Shown here piece after piece: positions 34,578 through 44,400 of a stretch of 64,000 bases of DNA (position 1 is its first letter; every line of letters starts with the position of its first letter). This DNA comes from an uncultured Lachnospiraceae bacterium (GTDB lineage Bacteria > Bacillota > Clostridia > Lachnospirales > Lachnospiraceae): positions 1-64,000 of the forward strand of contig CAJUTC010000008.1 of assembly GCA_910589195.1 (NCBI GenBank). Direction: 5' to 3'. The translations under genes and the position numbers were made by a program. Below the pieces are notes generated by a model that was given only the letters and a program-made list of their open reading frames with translations, had not been told where the DNA came from and searched no databases.

Positions 34578-35090
34578 ATGGAAGCAGAAGGACGTTGCTG
34601 GAAATTTGGTGATAACATTCCTACAGATCAGATTGTAAAAGCAGACCGGGTACTTCTTAGCATTAACGAGATGGCAAAGCATGTGCTGGAAAATTTAAAT
34701 CCGGATTTTCCAAAGCAAGTAAAAAAGGGAGATATCCTGGTAGCCGGAAAACACTTTGGCCAGTCTTCCGGAAGAGCGGTAGCGCCAAAGGCCATAAAAG
34801 CCACAGGGGTAGGCGCTGTAATTGTAGAATATGCTTCCCGCTTGTTTTACCGGAATGCCTTTGAAATCGGCCTTCCTCTTCTTGAATGTGAGGGAATTAC
34901 AAAAGGGGTTAGTGACGGCGATCTTCTCTATGTGAATATAGAAGCAGGACTTGTTAAGAATCAAACCACGGGAAAAGAATTCCATGCCAGGCCAATTGAC
35001 CCCTTCCTGATGAGAATGTTAGAGGCAGGAGGCCTGATTGCATTTGGACCTGAAATTGATCAATACAAAGAGATGGCGGTGATAGAGTGA
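34578..35090 (+). CDS. Aconitase-family small subunit, divergent paralog 1
   Basis: A 170-residue small subunit starting right at the stop of the large subunit (the gap is zero). It begins EGRCWKFGDNIPTDQIVKAD and has HFGQSSGRAVAPKAI in place of the family's GSSRE loop. In an ungapped alignment the first serine and the arginine are kept, but the second serine is glycine and the glutamate alanine. FYRNAFEIGLPLLEC and the C-terminal ARPIDPFLMRMLEAGG follow. It is closely similar to the next gene, and only one large subunit is present for both. Confidence 0.87.
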   Translation: MEAEGRCWKFGDNIPTDQIVKADRVLLSINEMAKHVLENLNPDFPKQVKKGDILVAGKHFGQSSGRAVAPKAIKATGVGAVIVEYASRLFYRNAFEIGLPLLECEGITKGVSDGDLLYVNIEAGLVKNQTTGKEFHARPIDPFLMRMLEAGGLIAFGPEIDQYKEMAVIE

Positions 35091-35587
35091 ATAAGAAAAC
35101 AGGAAGAGTGTGGAAATTCGGAGATAATATTCCCACAGACCAAATAGTAAGAGTCGATAGGGCTTTGGGTACTATGGAGGAAATGGCAAAACACGTATTA
35201 GAAAATTATAATCCGGAATTTCCGAAAAAAGTCCAGAAAGGCGACATTTTAGTAGCCGGAAAACATTTTGGCCAGTCTTCCGGAAGGGCGGTGGCGCCAA
35301 AAGCCATAAAAGCCACAGGAGTAGGCGCGGTTGTGGTAGAATACGCTTCCCGCCTGTTTTATCGAAATGCTTTTGAAGTGGGTCTTCCCTTGATGGAATG
35401 CCCGGGAATTACGTCCCATGTATCAGATGGTGACCGCATGTCTGTGGACATGGCCACAGGAGAGATCCGGAACGAAACAACAGGCCAAGTGCTTAAAGCA
35501 CGGCCAGTAGATCCATTTTTGATGGAAATGCTAAAAGCTGGGGGATTGATTGAATTTGGTCACTGTATCGATGAATGGAAGGCGTAA
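35087..35587 (+). CDS. Aconitase-family small subunit, divergent paralog 2
   Basis: A 166-residue protein with the same layout as the preceding one (RVWKFGDNIPTDQIVRVD, HFGQSSGRAVAPKAI, ARPVDPFLMEMLKAGG). It has long stretches of near identity even at DNA level, so it arose by tandem duplication. The GTG start at 35087 overlaps the TGA of copy 1 (GTGA), so the pair is translationally coupled. It could replace copy 1 in the complex to change specificity, or both could sit in one complex. The gene ends 3 bases before the membrane protein gene. Confidence 0.87.
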   Translation: MNKKTGRVWKFGDNIPTDQIVRVDRALGTMEEMAKHVLENYNPEFPKKVQKGDILVAGKHFGQSSGRAVAPKAIKATGVGAVVVEYASRLFYRNAFEVGLPLMECPGITSHVSDGDRMSVDMATGEIRNETTGQVLKARPVDPFLMEMLKAGGLIEFGHCIDEWKA

Positions 35588-35590
35588 GGC

Positions 35591-36607
35591 ATGGCAGGCA
35601 TAATACAGTTTACATTATTCTGGGGTATCAGCTATTTAGGATATCAGGCTGGCAGGCGCCTTAACGTGCCTGTCCCCACAATCCTAGGACCTATCGTCTG
35701 CTTCATGATTCTGACTCTTTTCGGAGTGAAGCTTCATGCCCCATCCTGGCAAAAGAACATTTTATCGGTAGTTACCGGAATTCTTTTGGGAATCCGCACA
35801 AACCAAAGCGTAAAAGGCGGAATCCGGTTGATGGTAGCGTATGGAGTTTGGCTTATTTTGCTGACCCTTTTAGGCGTCTGGGTTTTAACAAGGGTGGGAA
35901 TCGATAAGGAAACCGCTTTTTTTGCGGCAACTCCCGGAGGTATGGCTGAGATTACTCTTATGTCCTTAAATTATCATTCGGATCCCTTTGTGACAGTGCT
36001 GCTTCAGTCTTCCAGGATGCTGATTTCCATGACAGTATTTTCATTCCTGGCTTCCAGATATCAAAGGCCGGCCTGCAAGGCCAAAAACCAGAAACAGCCG
36101 GAACACAGCGGAAAAAAAATTTCGCTTCTTATGTGGGGAATACTGTGCCTTCTTTCCCTGATTGTGGCTTTCGCTTTCAAGCGGTTTCATGTGCCGGCTC
36201 CCTACATATTAGGGCCGATGGCAGTGGTAGGCGTGGCTGTCCGCAAAGGCGGTTTTTCCAGCGGGATTGATGGACGCATCCAGAATTTGGCACAGCTTGG
36301 AATTGGCGGATTAACCGGGGCTTCGATCTCAAAGGAAAGTATGATTGGCCTGCCCCATTATATTATACCAGTGCTTCTTCTAAGTGCGCTGGTCATTGGA
36401 AGCGGTCTTGTCATGTCACGGCTTTTGATGAAATTTACAAATTGGGACAAGGTAACCTGCATTTTAAGCTGCTGCCCGGCAGGCCTTTCCCCTACAATTA
36501 TGGTAGCCATGGAATATGGCGCTAATGCCAATATTGTAACCGTTTTTCAGGTTTTACGTATGGTTACGGTGCTGGTTGCCACTCCGTTTTTAGCCGAATG
36601 GCTCTAA
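35591..36607 (+). CDS. AbrB-family membrane protein (ammonia monooxygenase-associated/duplicated AbrB type)
   Basis: A 338-residue protein with about ten membrane helices in two similar halves. Each half contains the repeated LNVPVPTILGPIV / FHVPAPYILGPMA pattern and AATPGGMAEITLM / CCPAGLSPTIMVA, diagnostic of the Gneg_AbrB_dup family. It is not related to the DNA-binding AbrB. Its role is unclear; in operons it sits next to catabolic genes and may be a carrier for an organic acid or its products. It is the last gene of the cluster, which ends at a repeat/terminator region. Confidence 0.85.
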   Translation: MAGIIQFTLFWGISYLGYQAGRRLNVPVPTILGPIVCFMILTLFGVKLHAPSWQKNILSVVTGILLGIRTNQSVKGGIRLMVAYGVWLILLTLLGVWVLTRVGIDKETAFFAATPGGMAEITLMSLNYHSDPFVTVLLQSSRMLISMTVFSFLASRYQRPACKAKNQKQPEHSGKKISLLMWGILCLLSLIVAFAFKRFHVPAPYILGPMAVVGVAVRKGGFSSGIDGRIQNLAQLGIGGLTGASISKESMIGLPHYIIPVLLLSALVIGSGLVMSRLLMKFTNWDKVTCILSCCPAGLSPTIMVAMEYGANANIVTVFQVLRMVTVLVATPFLAEWL

Positions 36608-36675
36608 CGGGGGATGGGCAGTATACTCTGGCCAGATATCAGTAATAGAACCGATTACAGTTAGCCTGCTATTCA

Positions 36676-36806
36676 GATATCATGATGTTGGTGTCAAAAG
36701 GTCTTTTGCCACTTTGTGCTTCCGCAATCCTCAAAAACATTCAAAATCCGCCCGGATCGGGCTGCTTTTTCATGTTTTCGACCTTTTGACTCTGATATCA
36801 TATCAT
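36676..36806. repeat. MITE-like dispersed element, family A copy 2 (full form)
   Basis: The left end contains GTGTTGGTGTCAAAAGG-like sequence (ATGATGTTGGTGTCAAAAGG at 36682-36701). The right end GACCTTTTGACTCTGATATC (36780-36799) mirrors it in reverse complement, sharing 11 consecutive bases GTCAAAAGGTC. In between lies a small GCCCG/CGGGC hairpin with a T-run (about 36748-36770), terminator-like. Similar ends occur at 6389-6438 and 63041-63088. There is no transposase inside; it could be a non-autonomous miniature element or a repeat with regulatory function. Confidence 0.65.
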
Positions 36807-36830
36807 TAAGACTGCATGCGAAAAAGCCAC

Positions 36831-36857
36831 CAGAAATGCTTCGGTGGCTTTCTTTTT
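36831..36857 (+). terminator. Rho-independent terminator of the catabolic cluster
   Basis: AAAGCCACC (36832-36840) pairs with GGTGGCTTT (about 36843-36851), followed by CTTTTTG. It ends the operon 36607 and precedes the vanW-type gene. A similar stem is found at 13031-13064. The rest of 36608-36994 holds only the repeat and an AT-rich promoter region (TATACTATAAT near 36944). Confidence 0.75.
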
Positions 36858-36994
36858 GTTACGTTAGAAAAATAAGACAACAGATTTAACAATTATGCAA
36901 AAAAAGTTAATAATTTAGTAATTCCTTTTTTGGAAAAGTGTGTTATACTATAATCCGGTAAAACTGAATATAGAATGATGGGTGGATATAGATT

Positions 36995-38899
36995 ATGAGT
37001 GAGTTTGATAGAAACCAGCGTTTAGCAGGGCAAAGCCGTGCAAGAACCGGCACAAAGAATACCAGAAGTAGAAATTCTTCTTCCAGAACAGGAAGTTCAT
37101 CCCATAGAAGCAGTAGCAGCAGTACAGCCAGGAGAAGCACACATTCTTCTCACTCCCCAGGAAGATCAGCCTATGGGCACGGAGGATCCCACAATAAGCG
37201 GAAAAATCCGTATGGATACCGGGGTTCATCCGGGAACTGGTGGATGATCCTAGTATGCCTGGTTGCGGCAGTAGCGGTAATATCCATTATATTTGGCATA
37301 AAAGCAAAGAACGCGGCAACAGAGCCGGAAACCTCAGTGGAGGAAACCACAGTCCCGCCTACTGAACTGAAAAAAGAGGTTAAGGTAGATGGGATTAATA
37401 TTACTGGAATGAGCCTGGATGCGGCAAAAGGAGAAATTTTAAAAGCCTATCCATGGGAAATGAAGATTACCTATAAAGAAGAAACGTATGAAGTCGCGAA
37501 TTTAATGGAGCATAAAGTGGATTTGCTTCTAAGCGAAATTTATTCCGGCGGTGAACCAAAGGAATCGTATACTTTAGATACAAGTGGTCTTGACGAACTA
37601 ATCAGCGTCCAGGCGGCAGCCGTTGCCCAGAAGTGGAATAAGGCAGCTAAAAATGGGGCGATTTCCGATTTTGACAAATCGGCAAATCAGTTTACATTCA
37701 GCGGGGCCCAAAACGGCCTGGAGGTGGATGAGGAGAAACTGATAGCTGATATTAACAGCGCCCTTAAGAAAAAACAGTTTGACGCGGTAATAGAAGCATC
37801 GGTGCTTGAAGTGGAACCAGAGTTTAGTGAATCGGTGGCAAGGGAAAAGTATACAACCATCTCTACTTTTACCACCAATACCACAGCTAATAGTAAGCGT
37901 AATACCAATGTAAGGCTTGCCAGCGAAGCGATTAACGGAACCGTGCTTCAGCCCGGAGAGGAGTTTTCTTTTAATGAAGTGGTAGGAGAGCGTACTGAGG
38001 CAAAAGGCTATCAGGCTGCTGCCGCATACAGCAATGGAGAAGTTGTTCAGGAAATCGGTGGCGGCGTATGCCAGGTTTCCACAACCCTTTATAATGCGGT
38101 GATCCGCTCCGGCTTGAAAACTACTGTCCGCAGATCCCATACGTATGAGCCTTCTTACGTAACACCGGGTCAGGATGCCACGGTAAGCTATGGCGGCCCG
38201 GATTATAAATTTATCAATAATTCCAATACAGCCATCGGAATCCGCGCAAGTTATTCCAATCAGGTTTGCACCGTTTCTATTTATGGGATTCCGATTTTGG
38301 AGGAAGGCGTAAAATATTCCTTAAAATCAACTAAGATTAAGGACACCGACATTCCGGCGCCTACTTATGAGGAAGATCTTACGCTTCAGCCGGAAGAACA
38401 AAGGGAAAAAAGTAAAGGCAGCCAGGGCAGCTATTGGGAAACCCGGCTTGTAATTACAAAAGACGGGGAAGTAATCAGTGATGATGTGGATCATAATACC
38501 ACATATAAAGGACATGCTCCTGTTATTTTAAGAAATACTTCCGGTGTGGTAATCCCTCCGGAGGAAACATCCGTTCCGGAAACTACGGTTGTGCCGTCGG
38601 AAGGCGCTGCGGACGGTTTGGTTCCCACTACAGGCGGAACTGGAACCGATGGCCCAACCCAGGGAGCAAGCAAGCCTTCCGAAAGCCGGGCGCCAGAAGG
38701 AAACCGGCCCCAGGAAAGCACAGCCTCAACGGCTGCGGAAGCTACGGCAGCGCCAAATCCGAATGGCCCGGGATTCCAAACCCCAGGCAGTTCAGAAACG
38801 GTGCCCGGGCCGGCGCCGGGAACAACGCAGGATGCCGGCCAGCTTCCGGATGCGCCGGTAGTTGTGCCCAATCCGCTGACAGGGGTAAACGCGCCCTAA
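36995..38899 (+). CDS. VanW-family membrane-anchored protein
   Basis: A 634-residue protein. The cytoplasmic N-terminus (about 80 residues) is rich in Ser/Arg. One membrane helix (about 80-105, WWMILVCLVAAVAVISIIFG) follows, then a repeated peptidoglycan-binding-like region, and the VanW domain (about 290-450; EFSFNEVVGERTEAKGY, GGGVCQVSTTLYNAV). The last 150 residues are a low-complexity tail rich in proline, threonine, glycine and serine. VanW proteins are common cell-envelope proteins of Clostridia; the vancomycin connection is in name only. It is a single-gene unit. Confidence 0.88.
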   Translation: MSEFDRNQRLAGQSRARTGTKNTRSRNSSSRTGSSSHRSSSSSTARRSTHSSHSPGRSAYGHGGSHNKRKNPYGYRGSSGNWWMILVCLVAAVAVISIIFGIKAKNAATEPETSVEETTVPPTELKKEVKVDGINITGMSLDAAKGEILKAYPWEMKITYKEETYEVANLMEHKVDLLLSEIYSGGEPKESYTLDTSGLDELISVQAAAVAQKWNKAAKNGAISDFDKSANQFTFSGAQNGLEVDEEKLIADINSALKKKQFDAVIEASVLEVEPEFSESVAREKYTTISTFTTNTTANSKRNTNVRLASEAINGTVLQPGEEFSFNEVVGERTEAKGYQAAAAYSNGEVVQEIGGGVCQVSTTLYNAVIRSGLKTTVRRSHTYEPSYVTPGQDATVSYGGPDYKFINNSNTAIGIRASYSNQVCTVSIYGIPILEEGVKYSLKSTKIKDTDIPAPTYEEDLTLQPEEQREKSKGSQGSYWETRLVITKDGEVISDDVDHNTTYKGHAPVILRNTSGVVIPPEETSVPETTVVPSEGAADGLVPTTGGTGTDGPTQGASKPSESRAPEGNRPQESTASTAAEATAAPNPNGPGFQTPGSSETVPGPAPGTTQDAGQLPDAPVVVPNPLTGVNAP

Positions 38900-38993
38900 A
38901 CTTTGTACCATATAGAAACCAAAATACGGTTTCGCCTCAACATTTATGTATTGATTTCGGCATATCAACATTGCAAAAGGGGTTGGTTTAGCA

Positions 38994-39062
38994 GATAAGC
39001 TATTTTAGCCTTTTATAAGAGGAAATACTCCTTTTATAGAAGGTTGGAATAGCTTTTTTTTC
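38994..39062 (+). terminator. Terminator downstream of the VanW gene
   Basis: AAGCTATTTTAGCC and its partner GGTTGGAATAGCTT form a long stem with several G-U and mismatched positions, followed by TTTTTTTT (39054-39061). It lies between the VanW gene and the histidine kinase gene. Confidence 0.65.
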
Positions 39063-39092
39063 AAAAAAAGCTGAAATAAGGGATGGAAGCAG

Positions 39093-41339
39093 GTGGTTGA
39101 ATCAGATATGGACAGTGGATTTGATATGAAAAAATTAGACGGAAAAAGAAGGGCGGGAATTTGGGTTACACTGGCAGTAGGAAGTTTCCTTATGGTAGTT
39201 ATACTTTCTGCATGGTGGTTGCAGAAAAGTTCACAGGATACTACAGAAGAAGCGGTTTATGAAGTAAGCAAATTATTTCTGGAAGAGCTGACCAGGCAGA
39301 AAACAAACCAGTTTGCGGATATTGCGGACAGCCAGATGCAACAGCTTTCTGTAACGATCCACGCGATCCGGGAAGCGGACATGGCCAGCAGAAAGGCTAT
39401 GGAGAGTTTTATCGGACAGATGAGGAAAAGCAATGACTTTGATTTTTTGGCTTTGATTGACACGGAAGGGGCGATCTACACAGAGGATTCTTCTTTCGGG
39501 TCCGGTTTCCATTTTCCGGTTCCTGATAAGGACTTTGCGGAACCAATTATGTCATTCGGACAGAATATAGATGGCCGCAACCTGATTTTATTTATCATGC
39601 CTGTGGAGAACCATTCTTTTGAGAATCACAAAATTATTGGAGCTGTAGCGGGAATGGATGTGGGGAAGATTGCTGATCATCTGTTTTTAAGTGAAAGTTC
39701 TGGCCGTTCGTTTAATAATGTGATAGCGTCAGACGGGAGTTACGTAATCCGTACAAAACACGTGCATATTCGGGAGTCGGATAATCTGTTTTCCGCATTG
39801 GAACAGGATGCCCATTTTGAAAATGAAACTTCCATTTCCCGCTGGCAGGAGGATCTTGGCGCCGGACAGCCGGGAATGGCGGTTTACCAGCTACAGGATG
39901 TGCTGCATTATACATATTATATGCCGATCCGTGGCACTAGCTGGTTTATTATGACCACCCTTCATTATGATTTAATCAGCGGGAATGTGGATATAATCCG
40001 GACTACCCTGGAAAAGAATGGCAGGATCCAATTAGCGCTGATTTTATTTGTGTTGTTTATCCTGTCTGTAATTTATTTTGCAATGCAAAAGCACAATGAG
40101 CATTTGCGGCTTGAAAAGTTACAGGCAGAAAAGATCAGCAAGGCAAAGAGTATATTTTTATCGAATATGTCCCATGATATCCGTACACCCATGAACGCGA
40201 TTATCGGATTTGCGAGTCTGGCGGTTAAAAATGTGGAGGACGCAGAGAAAACCAGAGATTACCTGGAAAAAATTCTGACTTCCAGCAACCATCTTCTGGC
40301 ACTAATTAATGACGTGCTGGAAATGAGCCGGATCGAAAGCGGGAAAATTCATTTGAACGAAACCGAATGCAATATTCTTGATATACTTAATGGGTTAGAC
40401 AGCATGATTCGTGGCCAGGCTCACAACAAACAATTGAATCTGTCCATGGACGCGGAGGACGTAAGGGATCAGGATGTATATTGTGACAGGCTGCGGATTA
40501 ACCAGCTCCTTTTAAACCTGTTAAGTAACGCGGTGAAATTTACCCCGGCAGGAGGTGACATATCAGTCTGTATCCGGCAGATATCAGATAAACCGGATAT
40601 ACCAGAGGGCTGCGGCGTTTATGAAATCCGGGTGAAAGACACAGGAATCGGTATGTCCCAGGAGTTTGCCTTAAAAATATTCCAGCCATTTGAGAGGGAG
40701 CGAACCTCCACGGTCAGCAAAATTCAGGGAACCGGTCTTGGCATGTCCATTGCCAAGAACATCATTGATCTAATGAATGGGACCATAGAAGTAAGAACCT
40801 CTCCAGGGAAAGGAACGGAATTTGTTGTAACCCTCAATTTAAGGCTCCAGGAAAAACAGGAAGAAGCAAAAAGAGAAGATCTGCCCGAGGAAAAACCGGA
40901 GGAAAAAAACAGGCTACATTTTACCGGAAAGCGGATTTTGCTGGTGGAGGATAATGAGCTGAACCGTGAAATCGCTACAGAGATTCTAACGGAAGCCGGG
41001 TTTAAAGTTGAGGAAGCAAAAGACGGGACGGAAGCAGTTGAAATGGTTTCCCATTCGGATCCTGGATACTACGATTTAATTCTGATGGATATCCAAATGC
41101 CTTGCATGAATGGGTACGAAGCGACAAAAGTAATTCGTTCTCTTGAAAACTGGGAAGCAGCCATGGTTCCCATTATCGCAATGACAGCAAATGTATTTGA
41201 AGAAGATAAGCAGGAAGCTTATAAGGCAGGTATGGACGGCCATCTGGCAAAACCTTTGGATACGGAAAACTTGTTTGCAGTTTTGAGTACTGTATTAAAA
41301 AGATTTCCGTCAAAAAAACGGAATCAACCAAGAGTATGA
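39093..41339 (+). CDS. Hybrid sensor histidine kinase/response regulator
   Basis: A 748-residue membrane protein. Two helices near 22-43 and 310-330 bracket an extracellular sensor of about 265 residues (Cache-like in size). Then comes HisKA with the phosphoacceptor in NMSHDIRTPMNAIIGF (near 360), a HATPase domain (QLLLNLLSNAVKFTP; TGLGMSIAKNIIDLM), and a C-terminal receiver domain (VEDNELNREIA; phospho-Asp in LILMDIQMPCMNG near 664). No output regulator is adjacent, so the phosphate may pass to a separate protein. The GTG at 39093 is used; an ATG six codons in is possible. Confidence 0.93.
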   Translation: MVESDMDSGFDMKKLDGKRRAGIWVTLAVGSFLMVVILSAWWLQKSSQDTTEEAVYEVSKLFLEELTRQKTNQFADIADSQMQQLSVTIHAIREADMASRKAMESFIGQMRKSNDFDFLALIDTEGAIYTEDSSFGSGFHFPVPDKDFAEPIMSFGQNIDGRNLILFIMPVENHSFENHKIIGAVAGMDVGKIADHLFLSESSGRSFNNVIASDGSYVIRTKHVHIRESDNLFSALEQDAHFENETSISRWQEDLGAGQPGMAVYQLQDVLHYTYYMPIRGTSWFIMTTLHYDLISGNVDIIRTTLEKNGRIQLALILFVLFILSVIYFAMQKHNEHLRLEKLQAEKISKAKSIFLSNMSHDIRTPMNAIIGFASLAVKNVEDAEKTRDYLEKILTSSNHLLALINDVLEMSRIESGKIHLNETECNILDILNGLDSMIRGQAHNKQLNLSMDAEDVRDQDVYCDRLRINQLLLNLLSNAVKFTPAGGDISVCIRQISDKPDIPEGCGVYEIRVKDTGIGMSQEFALKIFQPFERERTSTVSKIQGTGLGMSIAKNIIDLMNGTIEVRTSPGKGTEFVVTLNLRLQEKQEEAKREDLPEEKPEEKNRLHFTGKRILLVEDNELNREIATEILTEAGFKVEEAKDGTEAVEMVSHSDPGYYDLILMDIQMPCMNGYEATKVIRSLENWEAAMVPIIAMTANVFEEDKQEAYKAGMDGHLAKPLDTENLFAVLSTVLKRFPSKKRNQPRV

Positions 41340-41368
41340 AAAAAACTTGTATTTTTTAACATAATTAT

Positions 41369-41438
41369 TTGCAATTTTTTGAATTATTGTTATAATAATA
41401 TACAGGGCAATATTCCTGAATTTTATCATCAGGAATAT
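41369..41438 (+). promoter_or_regulatory. Promoter and leader hairpin of the pyruvate:ferredoxin oxidoreductase gene
   Basis: TTGCAA (41369-41374), 16 bases, TATAAT (41391-41396) gives a strong promoter. A perfect 10-base inverted repeat ATATTCCTGA/TCAGGAATAT (41410-41438, nine-base loop) lies directly downstream, in the leader or as an operator. Confidence 0.65.
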
Positions 41439-41472
41439 GATACTATTTACATTTTATTAGGAGGAAAGTAAA

Positions 41473-44400
41473 ATGGCAAGAAAAATGAAAACCATGGATG
41501 GCAACCAGGCTGCTTCTCATGCGTCATACGCATACACAGATGTAGCTGCCATCTTCCCAATTACCCCGTCTTCTGTTATGGCTGAGCATACAGATGAGTG
41601 GGCTACTGATGGGAGAACCAACATTTTCGGGCGTACCGTACAGGTAACCGAAATGCAGTCTGAGGCTGGTGCGGCAGGTGCCGTACACGGATCCCTTTCC
41701 GCTGGCGCGTTAACCACTACCTATACTGCGTCCCAGGGTCTGCTTTTAATGATTCCAAACCTTTACAAGATTGCTGGTGAGCAGTTGCCAGGCGTTGTAA
41801 ACGTTTCCGCGCGTGCGATTGCTTCTCATGCATTATCCATTTTTGGCGATCATTCTGACGTATATGCTTGCCGTCAGACTGGATGCGCTATGCTGTGTGA
41901 ATCCAGTGTTCAGGAAGTTATGGATTTAACCCCTGTTGCCCACTGCGCAGCAATTAAAGGCAAGGTTCCATTTATCAACTTCTTTGATGGTTTCCGTACC
42001 TCCCACGAGATCCAGAAGATTGAAACCTGGGATTATGAAGACTTAAAAGATATGGTAGATATGGATGCGGTTGACGCATTCCGCGCAAACGCGTTAAATC
42101 CCAATCATCCATGCCAGAGAGGTTCCGCGCAGAACCCGGATATTTTCTTCCAGGCGCGTGAAGCATGTAATCCTTACTATGATGCTCTTCCCGCTATTGT
42201 TCAGGAATATATGGACAAGGTTAACGCTAAGATTGGCACTGATTATAAACTGTTTAACTACTACGGCGCGGATGATGCCGAGCAGGTAATCATAGCGATG
42301 GGTTCCGCAAATGACACCATTGAAGAAACCATCGATTATATGATAAAGTCCAGCGGCGCTAAGGTAGGCGTAGTTAAGGTTCGCCTGTACCGTCCATTCT
42401 GCGCGGAGGCTTTGATTAATGCGATTCCGGATACCGTTAAGAAGATTACCGTATTAGACCGTACCAAAGAACCAGGCGCTTTAGGTGAGCCTTTATATTT
42501 GGATGTAGTAGCCGCTTTAAAGGGATCCAAGTTTGACGCGGTTCCTGTATTCAGCGGACGTTATGGCTTAGGCTCTAAGGATACCACTCCGGCACAGATC
42601 GTTGCTGTATACGAGAATACTGAGAAAAAGAAATTCACCTTAGGCATCGAAGATGACGTAACTAATCTGTCCTTAAAGCTGGGCGCTCCTCTGGTAACGA
42701 CTCCTGAAGGAACCACAAACTGTAAGTTCTGGGGTCTTGGCGCAGATGGTACCGTAGGCGCGAATAAGAACTCGATTAAGATCATTGGTGACAATACGGA
42801 CATGTATGCTCAGGCATATTTTGACTATGACTCCAAAAAGTCCGGCGGCGTTACCATGTCCCACTTAAGATTCGGACATACCCCTATTAAGTCCACCTAC
42901 CTGATTAAGAAGGCGAACTTCGTAGCATGCCATAACCCGGCATATATCCGGAAGTATAATATGGTTCAGGAGCTGGTAGACGGCGGAACCTTCCTGTTAA
43001 ACTGCCCATGGTCAGATGAAGAGTTAGAGCAGCATCTGCCAGGACAGGTTAAGAAGTTTATTGCTGACCATAACATTAAATTCTATACCATCGACGGTGT
43101 TAAGATTGGTATTGAAACCGGTATGGGCCCCACAAGGATCAATACCATTTTACAGTCCGCGTTCTTTGAACTAACCGGAATTATCCCGGCAGAGAAGGCA
43201 AACCAGTTGATGAAAGACGCAGCTCAGAAAACCTATGGCCGCAAAGGTCAGGACGTGGTAGAGAAAAACTGGGCGGCAATCGACGCGGGCGCTAAGAACG
43301 TTCATGCAGTAAATGTTCCGGAATCCTGGAAGACTGCCAAGGATGAAGGATTGGATTATCAGGTAGTAACAGAAGGAAGAAAAGATGTTGTTGATTTCGT
43401 AAACAACGTTCAGACCAAGGTTTCCGCCCAGGAAGGCAACAGCCTGCCCGTATCCGCATTCAGCGCTTATGTAGATGGCACTACGCCATCTGGTTCCTCC
43501 GCATATGAAAAGCGTGGTATCGCGGTAAATGTTCCGGTATGGAATCCAGATAATTGTATCCAGTGTAATTTCTGTTCGTATGTTTGTCCTCACGCGGTAA
43601 TCCGTCCAGTTGCTATGACTGCGGATGAAGCAGCTAAGGCTCCTGCTGAGATGAAGACGAAGGATATGACAGGTATGCCAGGCTACAAGTTCAGCATGAC
43701 CGTTTCCGCTCTTGACTGTACGGGATGCGGTTCCTGCGCGAATGTATGCCCAGGCATGAAGGGAAATAAGGCTCTGACCATGGAGAAGCTGGCTGACAAC
43801 TTAGGCGAGCAGCCAATCTTTGATTTTGGACAGTCCTTACCAATTAAGGAAGAAGTTGTTGCCAAGTTTAAACCGAATACGGTTAAGGGCTCCCAGTTTA
43901 AGCAGCCGCTCTTAGAGTTCTCCGGAGCTTGCGCGGGCTGTGGCGAAACTCCATATGCCAAGTTAATTACTCAGTTGTTCGGCGACAGGATGTATATTGC
44001 GAATGCTACCGGATGTTCCTCCATCTGGGGCAACTCTTCACCATCCACCCCATACACGGTAAACGCAAAGGGACAGGGCCCGGCATGGTGTAATTCCTTA
44101 TTTGAGGATAACGCAGAGTTTGGATATGGTATGCTGCTGGCTCAGAACGCGATCCGTGAAGGCTTACAGGCTAAGGTTGAAGCAGTAGCTGCTTCTGATG
44201 AAGCATCAGATGAAGTGAAGGCAGCATGTAAGGAGTGGTTAGATACCTACAATGTAGGTGCTACCAACGGCGACGCAACGGACAAGTTAGTGGCAGCATT
44301 AGAAGGGATTGACTGCCCAACCTGCAAGGATATCGTAAAGAATAAAGATTTCCTGTCCAAGAAGTCCCAGTGGGTATTCGGTGGTGACGGATGGGCTTAC

